The position numbers were made by a program, and so were the translations under genes. The notes below the pieces were generated by a model. That model searched no databases. It had not been told where the DNA came from and was given only the letters and a program-made list of their open reading frames with translations. From Gammaproteobacteria bacterium (GTDB lineage: Bacteria > Pseudomonadota > Gammaproteobacteria > Natronospirales > REEB76), in the NCBI GenBank assembly GCA_036383255.1, contig DASVOS010000004.1, positions 1 to 64,000 of the forward strand: a stretch of 64,000 nt of DNA, written 5' to 3'. Shown one piece after another: positions 53,006 through 61,594 of this stretch. Position 1 is the stretch's first letter. Every line of letters starts with the position of its first letter.

Positions 53006-53551
53006 TTACGCCCCGGGCGCGTGCCCGGGCGTCACGTTGTAATACGTATAGGAGATGGTCACGGTGCCGATGTCCTTGGGCAGCGCCGGGTCGATGTAGA
53101 AACGCACCGGCATGTGCCTGGACTCATGGGGCCCGAAACTCTCCTTGCTGAAACAGAAACACTCCGTCTTGTGCACGTACTTGGCCGCCTCGCCCGGGGC
53201 GTAGGTGGCCACCGCCTGGGCCGTCACGTCCGCGCCGCTGCGGTTCTCGGCGTAGAACGAGGCCCCGTACAGCTCGCCCGGGTGCACCTCGAGCGCGCCC
53301 GCGTCCGGGTGGAACTCGAACGGCAGCTTGCTGTTCACCGTGGACAGGAACTGCACCTTCACGCTGCGTCCCTCGTCCACCTCGCCGGCGTAGGCCGACG
53401 CCACCGTCTCCACGCCCCGCCCGTTCAATCCCGTCAGCCGGCACACCACGTTGTAGAGCGGCACCAGCGCGAAGCCGAAGGCGAACATGCCGGCCAGCAT
53501 CCCGCCCAGGCTCAGCAGCAGCTTGCGGTGGCGCCGGGGCGAGGCGCTCAC
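53006..53551 (-). CDS. ctaG: Cytochrome c oxidase assembly protein Cox11/CtaG
   Basis: A 181-residue protein with an N-terminal membrane helix and a periplasmic Ig-like domain that delivers copper to CuB of subunit I. KIECFCF-like copper site is present as KTECFCFSKESFGPHESRHMPVRFYIDP, and LYNVVCRLTGLNGR follows the helix. GTG start overlapping the stop of the small upstream gene (GTGA). Confidence 0.95.
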   Translation of the reverse strand: MSASPRRHRKLLLSLGGMLAGMFAFGFALVPLYNVVCRLTGLNGRGVETVASAYAGEVDEGRSVKVQFLSTVNSKLPFEFHPDAGALEVHPGELYGASFYAENRSGADVTAQAVATYAPGEAAKYVHKTECFCFSKESFGPHESRHMPVRFYIDPALPKDIGTVTISYTYYNVTPGHAPGA

Positions 53552-53655
53552 GGGCCGCGCTGCCCCATCACGACCATGATGCCCACGTAGAACGCCAGCG
53601 CCACCAGCGCCAGGAGCACCGCGTTACGCACCACCTTCTTACGCTCCGGCGTCAT
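53548..53655 (-). CDS. Small single-helix cox operon protein (35 residues)
   Basis: An ATG at 53655 opens a 35-codon frame: MTPERKKVVRNAV, then LLALVALAFYVGIMVVM and GQRGP. It has a basic N-terminus and one membrane helix, and its TGA overlaps the GTG start of cox11. Similar tiny proteins labelled cytochrome oxidase small assembly protein occur at this place in other proteobacteria. It is short enough to be missed by routine gene calling. It begins 12 bases after the subunit I stop. Confidence 0.75.
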   Translation of the reverse strand: MTPERKKVVRNAVLLALVALAFYVGIMVVMGQRGP

Positions 53656-53667
53656 GGTCCCGTCCGC

Positions 53668-55269
53668 TCAGTCCCGGTAAGGATGCGTCCAGATCTCGGC
53701 ATCCGGCGGCGTGGTGAAGCTGTGGTACGGGGGCGGCGAGGACAGGTGCCACTCGAGGCCCTTGGCGCCATCCCACGGCTTGGCGGGCGCCTTCGCGCCG
53801 CCGCGGATGCAGCTGATCACCACGTACAGGAAGATGAGCTGCGAGGCGCCGAACATGAAGCCGCCGATGGACGACAGCATGTTGAGGTCCGTGAACTGCA
53901 CCGGGTAATCCGGGATGCGGCGCGGCATGCCGGCCAGGCCCAGGAAGTGCTGCGGGAAGAACAGCACGTTGACCCAGATCGCGCTCATCCAGAAATGCCA
54001 CTTGCCGAGCGTCTCGTTGTACATGTGGCCGGTCCACTTGGGCAGCCAGTAGTAGGCCGCGCCCATGATGGCGAAGGCCGCGCCGGTCACCAGCACGTAG
54101 TGGAAGTGCGCCACCACGAAGTAGCTGTCCTGGTACTGGAAGTCCACCGGCACGATGGCGCACATCACGCCGGAGAAGCCGCCGATGGTGAACAGGAACA
54201 GGAACGCCAGCGCGAACAGCATCGGCGTCTCGAAGGTCAGGGAACCCTTCCACAGCGTGGCGGTCCAGTTGAACACCTTCACGCCGGTCGGCACCGCGAT
54301 GAGCATGGTGGTGAACATGAAGAACAGCTCGCCGGCGAGCGGCATGCCCACCGTGAACATGTGGTGCGCCCACACGATGAACGAGAGGAACGCGATCGAG
54401 GCCACTGCGTACACCATGGACTCGTAGCCGAACAGCGGCTTGCGCGCGAAGGTCGGGATGATCTCCGAGACGATGCCGAAGGCCGGCAGGATCATGATGT
54501 AGACCTCGGGGTGCCCGAAGAACCAGAAGATGTGCTGGAACATCACCGGGTCGCCGCCGCCGGCGGCGCTGAAGAAGCTGGTGCCGAAGTACTTGTCGGT
54601 GAGCAGCATGGTCACCGCACCGGCCAGCACCGGCATCACCGCGATCAGCAGGTAGGCGGTGATGAACCAGGACCACACGAACAGCGGCATCTTCAGCAGC
54701 GTCATCTTGGGCGCGCGCAGGTTGAGGATGGTCACCACGATGTTGATGGCGCCCATCACCGAGCTGATGCCCATCATGTGCACGGCGAAGATCACGAACG
54801 GGAAGCCGGTGCCGAGCTGCAGGGAGAGCGGCGGGTACAGGGTCCAGCCGCCGGCCGGGCCGCCGCCGGGCATCAGCAGCGTGCCGAGCAGCAGGGTGAA
54901 GGCGAACGGCAGGATCCAGAAGCTCCAGTTGTTCATGCGCGGCAGCGCCATGTCCGGCGCGCCGATCATGATCGGGATCATCCAGTTCGCCAGGCCCACG
55001 AACGCCGGCATGATCGCACCGAAGATCATCACCAGCGCGTGCATGGTGGTCATCTCGTTGAAGAACATGGGGTCCACGAGCTGCATGCCGGGCTTGAACA
55101 GCTCGGCGCGGATCACCATGGCGAAGCTGCCGCCGACGAAGAACATGAACAGGCTGAACAGGAGGTACAGCGTGCCGATGTCCTTGTGGTTGGTGGTCGT
55201 CACCCAGCGCCACAGGCCGCTCGGGTGGTGCTCGCCATGGGTGTCGTGGGCGGTGGAAACTGCGCTCAT
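53668..55269 (-). CDS. ctaD: Cytochrome c oxidase subunit I
   Basis: A 533-residue heme-copper oxidase subunit with twelve membrane helices. Visible ligands and channels include MTTMHALVMIF (heme a ligand), WFFGHPEVYIMILPAFGIVSEII with the CuB His-Tyr pair, WAHHMFTVGM (CuB histidines) and VVAHFHYVL (heme ligands). The E of GHPEVY is the K/D-channel type typical of A1 oxidases. Start at the ATG preceded by GGAGAG (55269); the longer frame to 55317 is unlikely. Confidence 0.97.
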   Translation of the reverse strand: MSAVSTAHDTHGEHHPSGLWRWVTTTNHKDIGTLYLLFSLFMFFVGGSFAMVIRAELFKPGMQLVDPMFFNEMTTMHALVMIFGAIMPAFVGLANWMIPIMIGAPDMALPRMNNWSFWILPFAFTLLLGTLLMPGGGPAGGWTLYPPLSLQLGTGFPFVIFAVHMMGISSVMGAINIVVTILNLRAPKMTLLKMPLFVWSWFITAYLLIAVMPVLAGAVTMLLTDKYFGTSFFSAAGGGDPVMFQHIFWFFGHPEVYIMILPAFGIVSEIIPTFARKPLFGYESMVYAVASIAFLSFIVWAHHMFTVGMPLAGELFFMFTTMLIAVPTGVKVFNWTATLWKGSLTFETPMLFALAFLFLFTIGGFSGVMCAIVPVDFQYQDSYFVVAHFHYVLVTGAAFAIMGAAYYWLPKWTGHMYNETLGKWHFWMSAIWVNVLFFPQHFLGLAGMPRRIPDYPVQFTDLNMLSSIGGFMFGASQLIFLYVVISCIRGGAKAPAKPWDGAKGLEWHLSSPPPYHSFTTPPDAEIWTHPYRD

Positions 55270-55294
55270 GTGCTTCTCTCCGGATCCGTATGTT

Positions 55295-56602
55295 TCAGCG
55301 TGCGGCCTTGACGTCATCCGGCCTCACCAGGTCGCCCTTGTGGTTGCCGAATGAGTTGCGCTCGAAGGTGATCACCGCGGCCAGGTCCGCGTCGCTCAGC
55401 ATGTTCTGCCACGCGGGCATGATGCCCTTGCCCTTCATGACGGTCTGCAGGTGCAGGGCCAGCGGGCCGTTCGCGATGGGGCTGCCCGCGATGGGCTTGG
55501 CGCCCAGCGCCGGGTTGCCCTTGCCGTCCGGCATGTGGCAGCTGGCGCAGTTCGCGGCGTAGACCTGCTTGCCCTTGTCCATGGCGGTGGCCATATCCCA
55601 GGCCGGGGCCGGAGGCGCCGCGGGCGTCCTGGCGGGGGCCTTGTCCAGCACCGGAGTCGAGACGGTGGTGCCGGCGGGCACCGGCGCGCCGGCCGGGGTG
55701 CCCATCACGTCGTTGTAGCTGGTGGCGCCGAACACCACCGGGCTGCCGTTGTCCTCGAGGGAGCCGTCATAGGGGCTCACGTACTTGCCACCGGCGGCCT
55801 TCATGGCGCCGACCCACTTGGCGTAGTCCTCGGGGGACTTGGCCACCACCACGATCGGCATGAAGCCGTGCCAGCGGCCGCAGAGCTCGGCGCAGGCGCC
55901 GCGGTACACGCCGGGCTCCTCCACCTTGATCCAGGTGAGGTTCACGAAGCCGGGGTTCGCATCGGTCTTGCCGCCGAAGTCCGGCATCCACCAGGAGTGG
56001 ATCACGTCGTCGGAGGTGAGCAGCAGGCGGATCTTCTCGCCGGTCGGCACCACCAGCGGGTGGTCCACGTCGCGCAGGTAGTTGTCGACGCTCTTCGGGT
56101 CGATGCCGGAATCGAGCTGGCTCGCCTCGTCGCTGGTCTTGGCCAGCATGCTGAAGAAGCTGAAGCCGTCCTGCAGGTAGTCGTACTGCCACTTCCACTG
56201 GTAGCCGGTGATCTTGATGCTCATGTCCGGGTCGCTGGCGTCGGCCATGCGCACCAGGGTCTTGGCGGCGGGGATCGCCATCGCCACCAGGATGATCACC
56301 GGCACGATGGTCCAGGCGATCTCGAGGAAGGTGCTGTCGTGGAAGTTGGCGGCCTGGGCGCCCTTGGACCTGCGGAACTTGAACAGCGCGATGATCATCA
56401 CGCCGAACACCACCACGCCGATGCCCACGCACCAGTAGAACACCATCATGTGGAGGCCGTAGACCTCGTGGCTGGTCGGCGTCACGCCGACCGGGGTGTT
56501 GTAGAGGCTGTCAGCCGGCTGGGCTTGGGCGAGGCCGGCGGCGAGGCCGAGCCCGAGGAGGATGGCGGCGCGGGCCGCGTTCTTGATTGTGTGGAAACCC
56601 AT
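55295..56602 (-). CDS. ctaC: Cytochrome c oxidase subunit II with C-terminal cytochrome c domain
   Basis: A 435-residue subunit. Signal peptide (about residues 1-27), two membrane helices, then the CuA cupredoxin domain with the ligand set in YRGACAELCGRWHGFMP, and after a proline/alanine linker (about residues 310-345) a cytochrome c domain with CASCH and a distal methionine in KGIMPAWQN. This subunit II-cytochrome c fusion is the mark of caa3-type oxidases. First gene of the cox operon. The ATG at 56602 fits the signal peptide. Confidence 0.95.
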   Translation of the reverse strand: MGFHTIKNAARAAILLGLGLAAGLAQAQPADSLYNTPVGVTPTSHEVYGLHMMVFYWCVGIGVVVFGVMIIALFKFRRSKGAQAANFHDSTFLEIAWTIVPVIILVAMAIPAAKTLVRMADASDPDMSIKITGYQWKWQYDYLQDGFSFFSMLAKTSDEASQLDSGIDPKSVDNYLRDVDHPLVVPTGEKIRLLLTSDDVIHSWWMPDFGGKTDANPGFVNLTWIKVEEPGVYRGACAELCGRWHGFMPIVVVAKSPEDYAKWVGAMKAAGGKYVSPYDGSLEDNGSPVVFGATSYNDVMGTPAGAPVPAGTTVSTPVLDKAPARTPAAPPAPAWDMATAMDKGKQVYAANCASCHMPDGKGNPALGAKPIAGSPIANGPLALHLQTVMKGKGIMPAWQNMLSDADLAAVITFERNSFGNHKGDLVRPDDVKAAR

Positions 56603-56780
56603 GCGATCGTCACTCCTGCTGGCTGTCTCGCGGCCCGGTGGTGGCGCCGTCTTGCGATGGCTTGCGGTGCGCGGGGCGGATTCGGTCGGCGCGACGTGCG
56701 CCGCGGCGTCCCCAAGGCCCTTCTCCCCGTGCCGGAACCCCGTCCGGGCAAGGCCCGGAGCCGGGAAAATCAGGCGCCGT

Positions 56781-56810
56781 ATGCTACCGCATGGCCCACG
56801 GGGGGTGCAA
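56781..56810 (-). promoter_or_regulatory. Candidate promoter of the cox operon
   Basis: On the minus strand, TTGCAC (56810-56805) and TAGCAT (56786-56781) with 18 bases between them. This leaves a leader of about 170 bases before subunit II; nothing else was seen in the 265-base gap to bioD. Confidence 0.4.
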
Positions 56811-56867
56811 CGGAAAGCCCGCGCGGAAGCCCATGTTTTCCCGGCGATTTGCCGCTTTTCTGCGCGC

Positions 56868-57566
56868 TCAGGCGAGCGCTTCGCAGGCCCTGGCGAGCGC
56901 CGCGGCGGCGTCCTCGGCGCGCGCTTTCGGCGCATACGGGAGCTGACCCAGGAGGGGCGCTCCGAGTCCCGCCGCGAGCGTGGCGAGGTTCGCCTCCGGC
57001 CGCTGGAAATGGGAATCAATGGCGTTCGCCACCCAGCCGGCGAGTTCCAGCCCGTCGGCGCGCAGCGCCCGCGCCGTCAGGAATGCATGGTTGAGGCACC
57101 CTAAGCGCAACCCCACCACCAGCACCACAGGCAGTTCGAGCTCGCGGGCGAGGTCGGGCAGTTCCAACGTGCCGGAGAGGGGCACCTGCCAGCCGCCCAC
57201 CCCTTCCACCACCACCGCGTCGGCACCCCGGCAGAGTTCCCGGTAGGCATCCCGCAAGGGCTCCAGCGCGATCTCCACGCCCGCCTCCCGTGCCGCGAGA
57301 TGTGGCGCCACCGGCGGCGCGAAGCAATAGGGGTTCACGAGTTCATAGGGCCGCTTGAGGGAAGCGGCGGACCGGAGCGCGAGGGCATCCTCGTTGCGCA
57401 GGCCTTCCGGCGTCATTTCCGCGCCGCTGGCCACGGGCTTCATGCCCACGGTCTTGAGTCCCGACGCCGCGAGCGCCTTGAGCAGGCCCGCGCTCACGCG
57501 GGTCTTGCCCATGCCGGTGTCGGTCCCGGTGACGAAGAAGCCCTTGATTGAGCCCGCGCCGCTCAC
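56868..57566 (-). CDS. bioD: Dethiobiotin synthetase
   Basis: A 232-residue P-loop ligase closing the ureido ring of dethiobiotin from DAPA, CO2 and ATP. GFFVTGTDTGMGKTRVSAGLLKAL (residues 9-32) is the nucleotide loop, K and GAEMTPEGLRNEDA follow, and VVEGVGGWQVPLSG is the second signature. Last gene of bioBFHCD; its ATG overlaps the bioC stop by four bases. Confidence 0.95.
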   Translation of the reverse strand: MSGAGSIKGFFVTGTDTGMGKTRVSAGLLKALAASGLKTVGMKPVASGAEMTPEGLRNEDALALRSAASLKRPYELVNPYCFAPPVAPHLAAREAGVEIALEPLRDAYRELCRGADAVVVEGVGGWQVPLSGTLELPDLARELELPVVLVVGLRLGCLNHAFLTARALRADGLELAGWVANAIDSHFQRPEANLATLAAGLGAPLLGQLPYAPKARAEDAAAALARACEALA

Positions 57567-58444
57567 GGCTTCCTGCCTCCCGCGGCATTAGCACGTCCCT
57601 GTGCGTCGCCCTTCAGCGCCGCGGTGGGCATGAACTTGGGCGCCCAGGCGGTGCCGTACACCACTTCATAGGTGGCGGGCAGGCGTCCCTCGTGTCGGAA
57701 CTTCTCGTAGGCCGCGCCGAAGGCGGCGAGCCGGCCGCGGCCCATGAGTCCGCGCCGGCGCCCCCCGGTGACGTTGTGGGCGCCGATGGCCTTGAGGTCG
57801 CGCATCAGGCCGCGCGCGTCTTCATAGGTGAGCAGCATGTGCTCCACGTCCATCACCGGTTCCACGAAACCGGCTCGGATGAGCGCGTCGCCCACATCGT
57901 GCATGTCCAGGAAGCGGTTCACGTGGTTGAAGCCGTCCACCGCGCTCCAGGCCGCGCGCAGTTCCTTGAGCGTGTCGGGACCGAGGGTGCTGAAGAGCAA
58001 GAGGCCATGGGGCTTGAGCAGGCGCCGCCATTCCAGGAGCGTCCTGTCCAGGTCCTCGCACCACTGCAGCAGCAAGCTCGCGTACACGAGGTCGCAGCTC
58101 GCATCCGGCAGCGGCACATCCGAGGCCTCGGCACAGAGATAACGCGCCTTCTTCCCGAACCAAGGCTGGTGGGACTCCGCCACGGCGATCATTCCGGGGG
58201 CGAGATCCACTCCGACGACTTCTGCCTTCGGGTAGCGCTTCAGCAGTTGCCGGGTGGGCCGGCCGGTGCCGCAGCCCACGTCCAGCACCCGCGCAGGCGT
58301 GAGGGTGGTGAGGTCGAGCCGCTCCAGCAGCCGCTCGCTCACTTCCTTCTGCAGGAAGGCGGCGGCGTCGTAGTCGCGGGCCGCGCGGTCGAAGGACGCG
58401 CCGACGCGGCCGGTCTCCAGGGAGAACTCGTCCGCCGCGCTCAT
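57563..58444 (-). CDS. bioC: Malonyl-ACP O-methyltransferase
   Basis: A 293-residue SAM-dependent methyltransferase that disguises malonyl-ACP as its methyl ester so that fatty-acid synthesis can build pimeloyl-ACP. SAM motif I is VLDVGCGTGRPTRQLL, with VVGVDLAPGMIAVA and LPDASCDLVYASLLLQWCEDL. The C-terminal part (FRHEGRLPATYEVVYGTAW) is BioC-specific. Four-base overlaps with bioH and bioD on either side. Confidence 0.94.
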   Translation of the reverse strand: MSAADEFSLETGRVGASFDRAARDYDAAAFLQKEVSERLLERLDLTTLTPARVLDVGCGTGRPTRQLLKRYPKAEVVGVDLAPGMIAVAESHQPWFGKKARYLCAEASDVPLPDASCDLVYASLLLQWCEDLDRTLLEWRRLLKPHGLLLFSTLGPDTLKELRAAWSAVDGFNHVNRFLDMHDVGDALIRAGFVEPVMDVEHMLLTYEDARGLMRDLKAIGAHNVTGGRRRGLMGRGRLAAFGAAYEKFRHEGRLPATYEVVYGTAWAPKFMPTAALKGDAQGRANAAGGRKP

Positions 58445-59229
58445 GCGGCCGCCTTCAGCTTGTGCACGAAGTCCAGCAGCGATTCGCTGAACGCATCCGC
58501 GTGCGAGAGGAAGGGAGCATGGGCGCTCTTGGGGAACACCTCCAGCCGCGCGCCGGGGATGTGCTCCGCCATGTATTCGCCGGCGGCCGCGGGCGTGAGC
58601 CGGTCATAACCGCCCGCGATCACCAGCGTCGGCAGGTCCACGTCCCTGAGCTTCGGACGAAGGTCCGAGTCCCCCAATATCTGAAGGCCCGTGGCGAGGC
58701 TCGCGGTATCCGGTTCGCCATGGGCGAACAGCGCGTCCCGAAGCTGGCGCAACGAGGCACGGGCGGCTTCGTCACCCCGGACCTGGAGTGACAGGAAGCG
58801 CTGCAGCGTCTCCTTGTAGTCCTGCGCCAGGCCGGTGGCGAACTCCTGCAGCAGTTCGGGCGGCATGGCGAGGAGCCAGTCTTCCGTGGCGACGAAACGC
58901 GGCGTGGTATTCACGAGCACGAGACCCCGCAGGCGCTGGGGCATACGCAACGCCGCTTCCAGGGCCACGAGGCCGCCGAGCGACCAGCCCAGCACCACCG
59001 CGCCCGGCGGCACCGGCGCCATGGTCTGCAGCGTGAGTTCCGTCAGGGAATGAGGCATGGGCACGTGGCGGCTGCGGCCGTGACCCGGCAGGTCCAGGCG
59101 CGTGACGCGCAGATGAGGGGTGAGCCTGGGCATGAGCGTGTCCCACACGCCGCCGTGCAGGCCCCAGCCGTGCAGCAGCAGGAGGTCCGGCCCTTGCCCC
59201 TGCGTCTCCATATAGAGAGCCGGGCTCAT
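58441..59229 (-). CDS. bioH: Pimeloyl-ACP methyl ester carboxylesterase
   Basis: A 262-residue alpha/beta hydrolase that removes the BioC methyl group and ends chain elongation. The nucleophile is Ser83 in [23 protein letters not shown] is the oxyanion region, [12 protein letters not shown] supplies the acid and [12 protein letters not shown] the histidine. Coupled to bioF and bioC by ATGA overlaps. Confidence 0.94.
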   Translation of the reverse strand: MSPALYMETQGQGPDLLLLHGWGLHGGVWDTLMPRLTPHLRVTRLDLPGHGRSRHVPMPHSLTELTLQTMAPVPPGAVVLGWSLGGLVALEAALRMPQRLRGLVLVNTTPRFVATEDWLLAMPPELLQEFATGLAQDYKETLQRFLSLQVRGDEAARASLRQLRDALFAHGEPDTASLATGLQILGDSDLRPKLRDVDLPTLVIAGGYDRLTPAAAGEYMAEHIPGARLEVFPKSAHAPFLSHADAFSESLLDFVHKLKAAA

Positions 59230-60395
59230 GTGCTCGCCGCCTTCAATGCTTCCAGCAAGCGATCCACCTGAGCCTGGGTGTGGGCGGCAGTGAGGGTGAT
59301 GCGCAGGCGCGCCGTGCCGGTGGGCACCGTGGGCGGGCGGATCGCCGCCACCAGCAAACCCCGCTCCTTGAGCCGCGTGGAAAGCTCGAGTGCCCTGTCC
59401 GGCTCGCCCACCACCAGGGGCTGGATGGGCGTGGTGGATTCCATGAGCTTGAGGCCGAGATCGGAAGCGCCGTCGCGGAAGCGCGCGATCAACTCATTCA
59501 AGTGATCCCTCCGCCAAGTCTCGGTCGCGACGAGCTTCAAGGCAGCACGGTTCGCCTCCGCGAGGGCCGCGGGGGTGGCGGTCGTATATATATAAGTGCG
59601 CGCGCCCTGGATCAGGCTCTCCACCAGCACCTCGCTGCCTGCCACGAAGGCGCCGAAGCAGCCGCAGGCCTTGCCCAGGGTCGCCATGTATACCGGCACT
59701 TCCGCGGGACCGAGGCCGTGGTGCTCCAGGCTGCCGCGCCCGCCGGCACCGATGACGCCGAAGCCATGGGCGTCGTCCACGGCGAGATGCGCGCCGTGCC
59801 GGTCCGCGGCCTTCGCCAGCGCCGGCAGCGGCGCCACGTCGCCGTCCATGCTGAACACGCCGTCCGTGAGGACCAGCGTGCGGCCCTTGCCCTCCTCCAG
59901 CTCACGCTCGAGCGAGACGGCGTTGCCGTGGGCGTAGCGGGAGAACGCCGCGCCCGAGAGCAGGCCGGCATCCAGCATGGAGGCGTGGTTCAGGCGGTCC
60001 TCGAACACCCGGTCGCCGCGGCCCACGAGGGCGCAGGCGATGCCGAGGTTCGCCATGTAGCCGCTGGAGAAGAGCAGCGCCCGCGGCCGGCCGCAGAACG
60101 AGGCCAGCTCCTCTTCGAGCGCGTGGTGGGCGGTGCTGTGGCCGGTGACGAGGTGGGCGGCGCCGGAACCGGTGCCGTAGCGGTCCAGCCCGCGCTTGGC
60201 GGCTTCCGCGAGGCGCGGGTCGGCGGCGAGCCCCAGGTAGTCGTTGCTGGAGAAGTTCAGAAGCGGCCGGCCGTCGGCCGTGAGCTCCGGTCCCTGCGGC
60301 CCTTCGATGAGCCGCCGCAGGCGGTAGAGGGACTTCTGCTTCAGCGCCTCGAGTTCAGGAGCCAGCAGCTCATCGAGTCGCTGCGACGCGTCCAT
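59226..60395 (-). CDS. bioF: 8-amino-7-oxononanoate synthase
   Basis: A 389-residue PLP enzyme that condenses pimeloyl-ACP with alanine. [16 protein letters not shown], the [25 protein letters not shown] segment, [36 protein letters not shown] and the Lys-containing [17 protein letters not shown] match the alpha-oxoamine synthase family. It overlaps bioB by 26 bases. Confidence 0.95.
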   Translation of the reverse strand: MDASQRLDELLAPELEALKQKSLYRLRRLIEGPQGPELTADGRPLLNFSSNDYLGLAADPRLAEAAKRGLDRYGTGSGAAHLVTGHSTAHHALEEELASFCGRPRALLFSSGYMANLGIACALVGRGDRVFEDRLNHASMLDAGLLSGAAFSRYAHGNAVSLERELEEGKGRTLVLTDGVFSMDGDVAPLPALAKAADRHGAHLAVDDAHGFGVIGAGGRGSLEHHGLGPAEVPVYMATLGKACGCFGAFVAGSEVLVESLIQGARTYIYTTATPAALAEANRAALKLVATETWRRDHLNELIARFRDGASDLGLKLMESTTPIQPLVVGEPDRALELSTRLKERGLLVAAIRPPTVPTGTARLRITLTAAHTQAQVDRLLEALKAAST

Positions 60396-61410
60396 GCTCG
60401 TCCGCGGTGATGTCCAGGTGCGCGGTGCCGCTCCGCTCCTTCAGCTCCTCGGGCTTGATGCCGAGCCGCGCGAACAGCGCGCGGTCCTTCTCCATGTCCG
60501 GGTTGCCGGTGGTCAGGAGCTTCTCACCGTAGAAGATGGAGTTCGCGCCGGCTAAGAACGCCAGCGCCTGCATCTCGTCGTGCATCTCGCTGCGGCCGGC
60601 GGACAGGCGCACGTGGGCCTTGGGCATGAGGATGCGCGCCACCGCTATGACACGGATGAAATCGAACGGATCGATGGGCTCGGTGCCGTCGAGCGGCGTG
60701 CCCTCCACCTGCACCAGCTGGTTGATGGGCACGCTCTCCGGGTGCTCCGGCAGCGTGGCCAGCGTGTGCAGCATCTTGGCGCGGTCTTCCTTCTGCTCGC
60801 CCATGCCGACGATACCGCCGCAACAGACGTGCATGCCCGCCTCGCGCACGTTCTCGAGCGTGTCGAGCCGGTCCTGGAAGCTGCGGGTGGAGATGATGTC
60901 CTTGTAGTACTCGGCGGAGGTGTCGATGTTGTGGTTGTAGTAGTCGAGCCCCGCGTCCGCGAGCTTCTGCGCCTGCCCGCGGGTCAGCATGCCCAGCGTG
61001 CAGCAGGTCTCCATGCCTAAGCTCCGCACGCCCTTGATCATGCCGGCAATCTGGTCGAGATCCTTGTCCTTCGGCGAGCGGTAGGCGGCGCCCATGCAGA
61101 AGCGCGTGGCGCCGGCGTCGCGGGCGATCTTCGCCTTCGCCACCACGTCGTCCACGCACATCAGCTTCTCGGCCTTGAGACCGGTGTCGTAGCGCGCGCT
61201 CTGGGGGCAGTAGGCGCAATCCTCCGGACAGGCGCCGGTCTTGATGGAGAGCAGGGTCGAGACCTGCACCGTGTTCGGCTCGAAGTGGCGGCGGTGCACC
61301 GACTGGGCGCGGAACAATAGGTCATTGAAAGGAAGGGCAAACAGCCCCTGCACCTCGGCCAAGGTCCAGTCGTTGCGGACATCCGGCGCGGTGGGCATGA
61401 CGGCTGACAT
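60370..61410 (-). CDS. bioB: Biotin synthase
   Basis: A 346-residue radical SAM enzyme that inserts sulfur into dethiobiotin. The cluster cysteines are C61, C65 and C68 in [10 protein letters not shown], and [23 protein letters not shown] and the late [16 protein letters not shown] are conserved. First gene of bioBFHCD. The ATG at 61410 has AGAGG nine bases upstream. bioA is not in the window. A BirA-like operator lies in its promoter. Confidence 0.96.
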   Translation of the reverse strand: MSAVMPTAPDVRNDWTLAEVQGLFALPFNDLLFRAQSVHRRHFEPNTVQVSTLLSIKTGACPEDCAYCPQSARYDTGLKAEKLMCVDDVVAKAKIARDAGATRFCMGAAYRSPKDKDLDQIAGMIKGVRSLGMETCCTLGMLTRGQAQKLADAGLDYYNHNIDTSAEYYKDIISTRSFQDRLDTLENVREAGMHVCCGGIVGMGEQKEDRAKMLHTLATLPEHPESVPINQLVQVEGTPLDGTEPIDPFDFIRVIAVARILMPKAHVRLSAGRSEMHDEMQALAFLAGANSIFYGEKLLTTGNPDMEKDRALFARLGIKPEELKERSGTAHLDITADEHGRVAATR

Positions 61411-61444
61411 AGGCTTGTGCCTCTGGCGGTGCGTGGAGGGCGCC

Positions 61445-61473
61445 AGTGTAGTGGCTCGCCGTCAACTTTTGAA
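61445..61473 (-). promoter_or_regulatory. Candidate bio operon promoter
   Basis: Minus-strand TTCAAA (61473-61468), 17 bases, TACACT (61450-61445), with transcription expected near 61438, 28 bases before bioB. The putative BirA operator overlaps the -35 and spacer. Confidence 0.45.
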
Positions 61474-61491
61474 TGTATCTGAAGTTTACGG
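61459..61491. promoter_or_regulatory. Putative BirA operator
   Basis: CCGTCAACTT and AAGTTTACGG (61459-61468 and 61482-61491) form a ten-base inverted repeat with one mismatch. The inner GTCAAC and GTTTAC are 17 bases apart, the spacing of known BirA operators (GTAAAC ... GTTTAC). It would let biotinoyl-AMP-bound BirA repress the operon. A nearby 12-base palindrome ATTAGCGCTAAT (61501-61512) is a second possible site for some regulator. Confidence 0.6.
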
Positions 61492-61594
61492 GTGGCGATA
61501 ATTAGCGCTAATCGAAGATAACATATAAATATTAGTTAAAACAATGGCTTGCATGGGAGCCGCGGGCGTGAAATCCGGACCTAAGCCCGGACCG

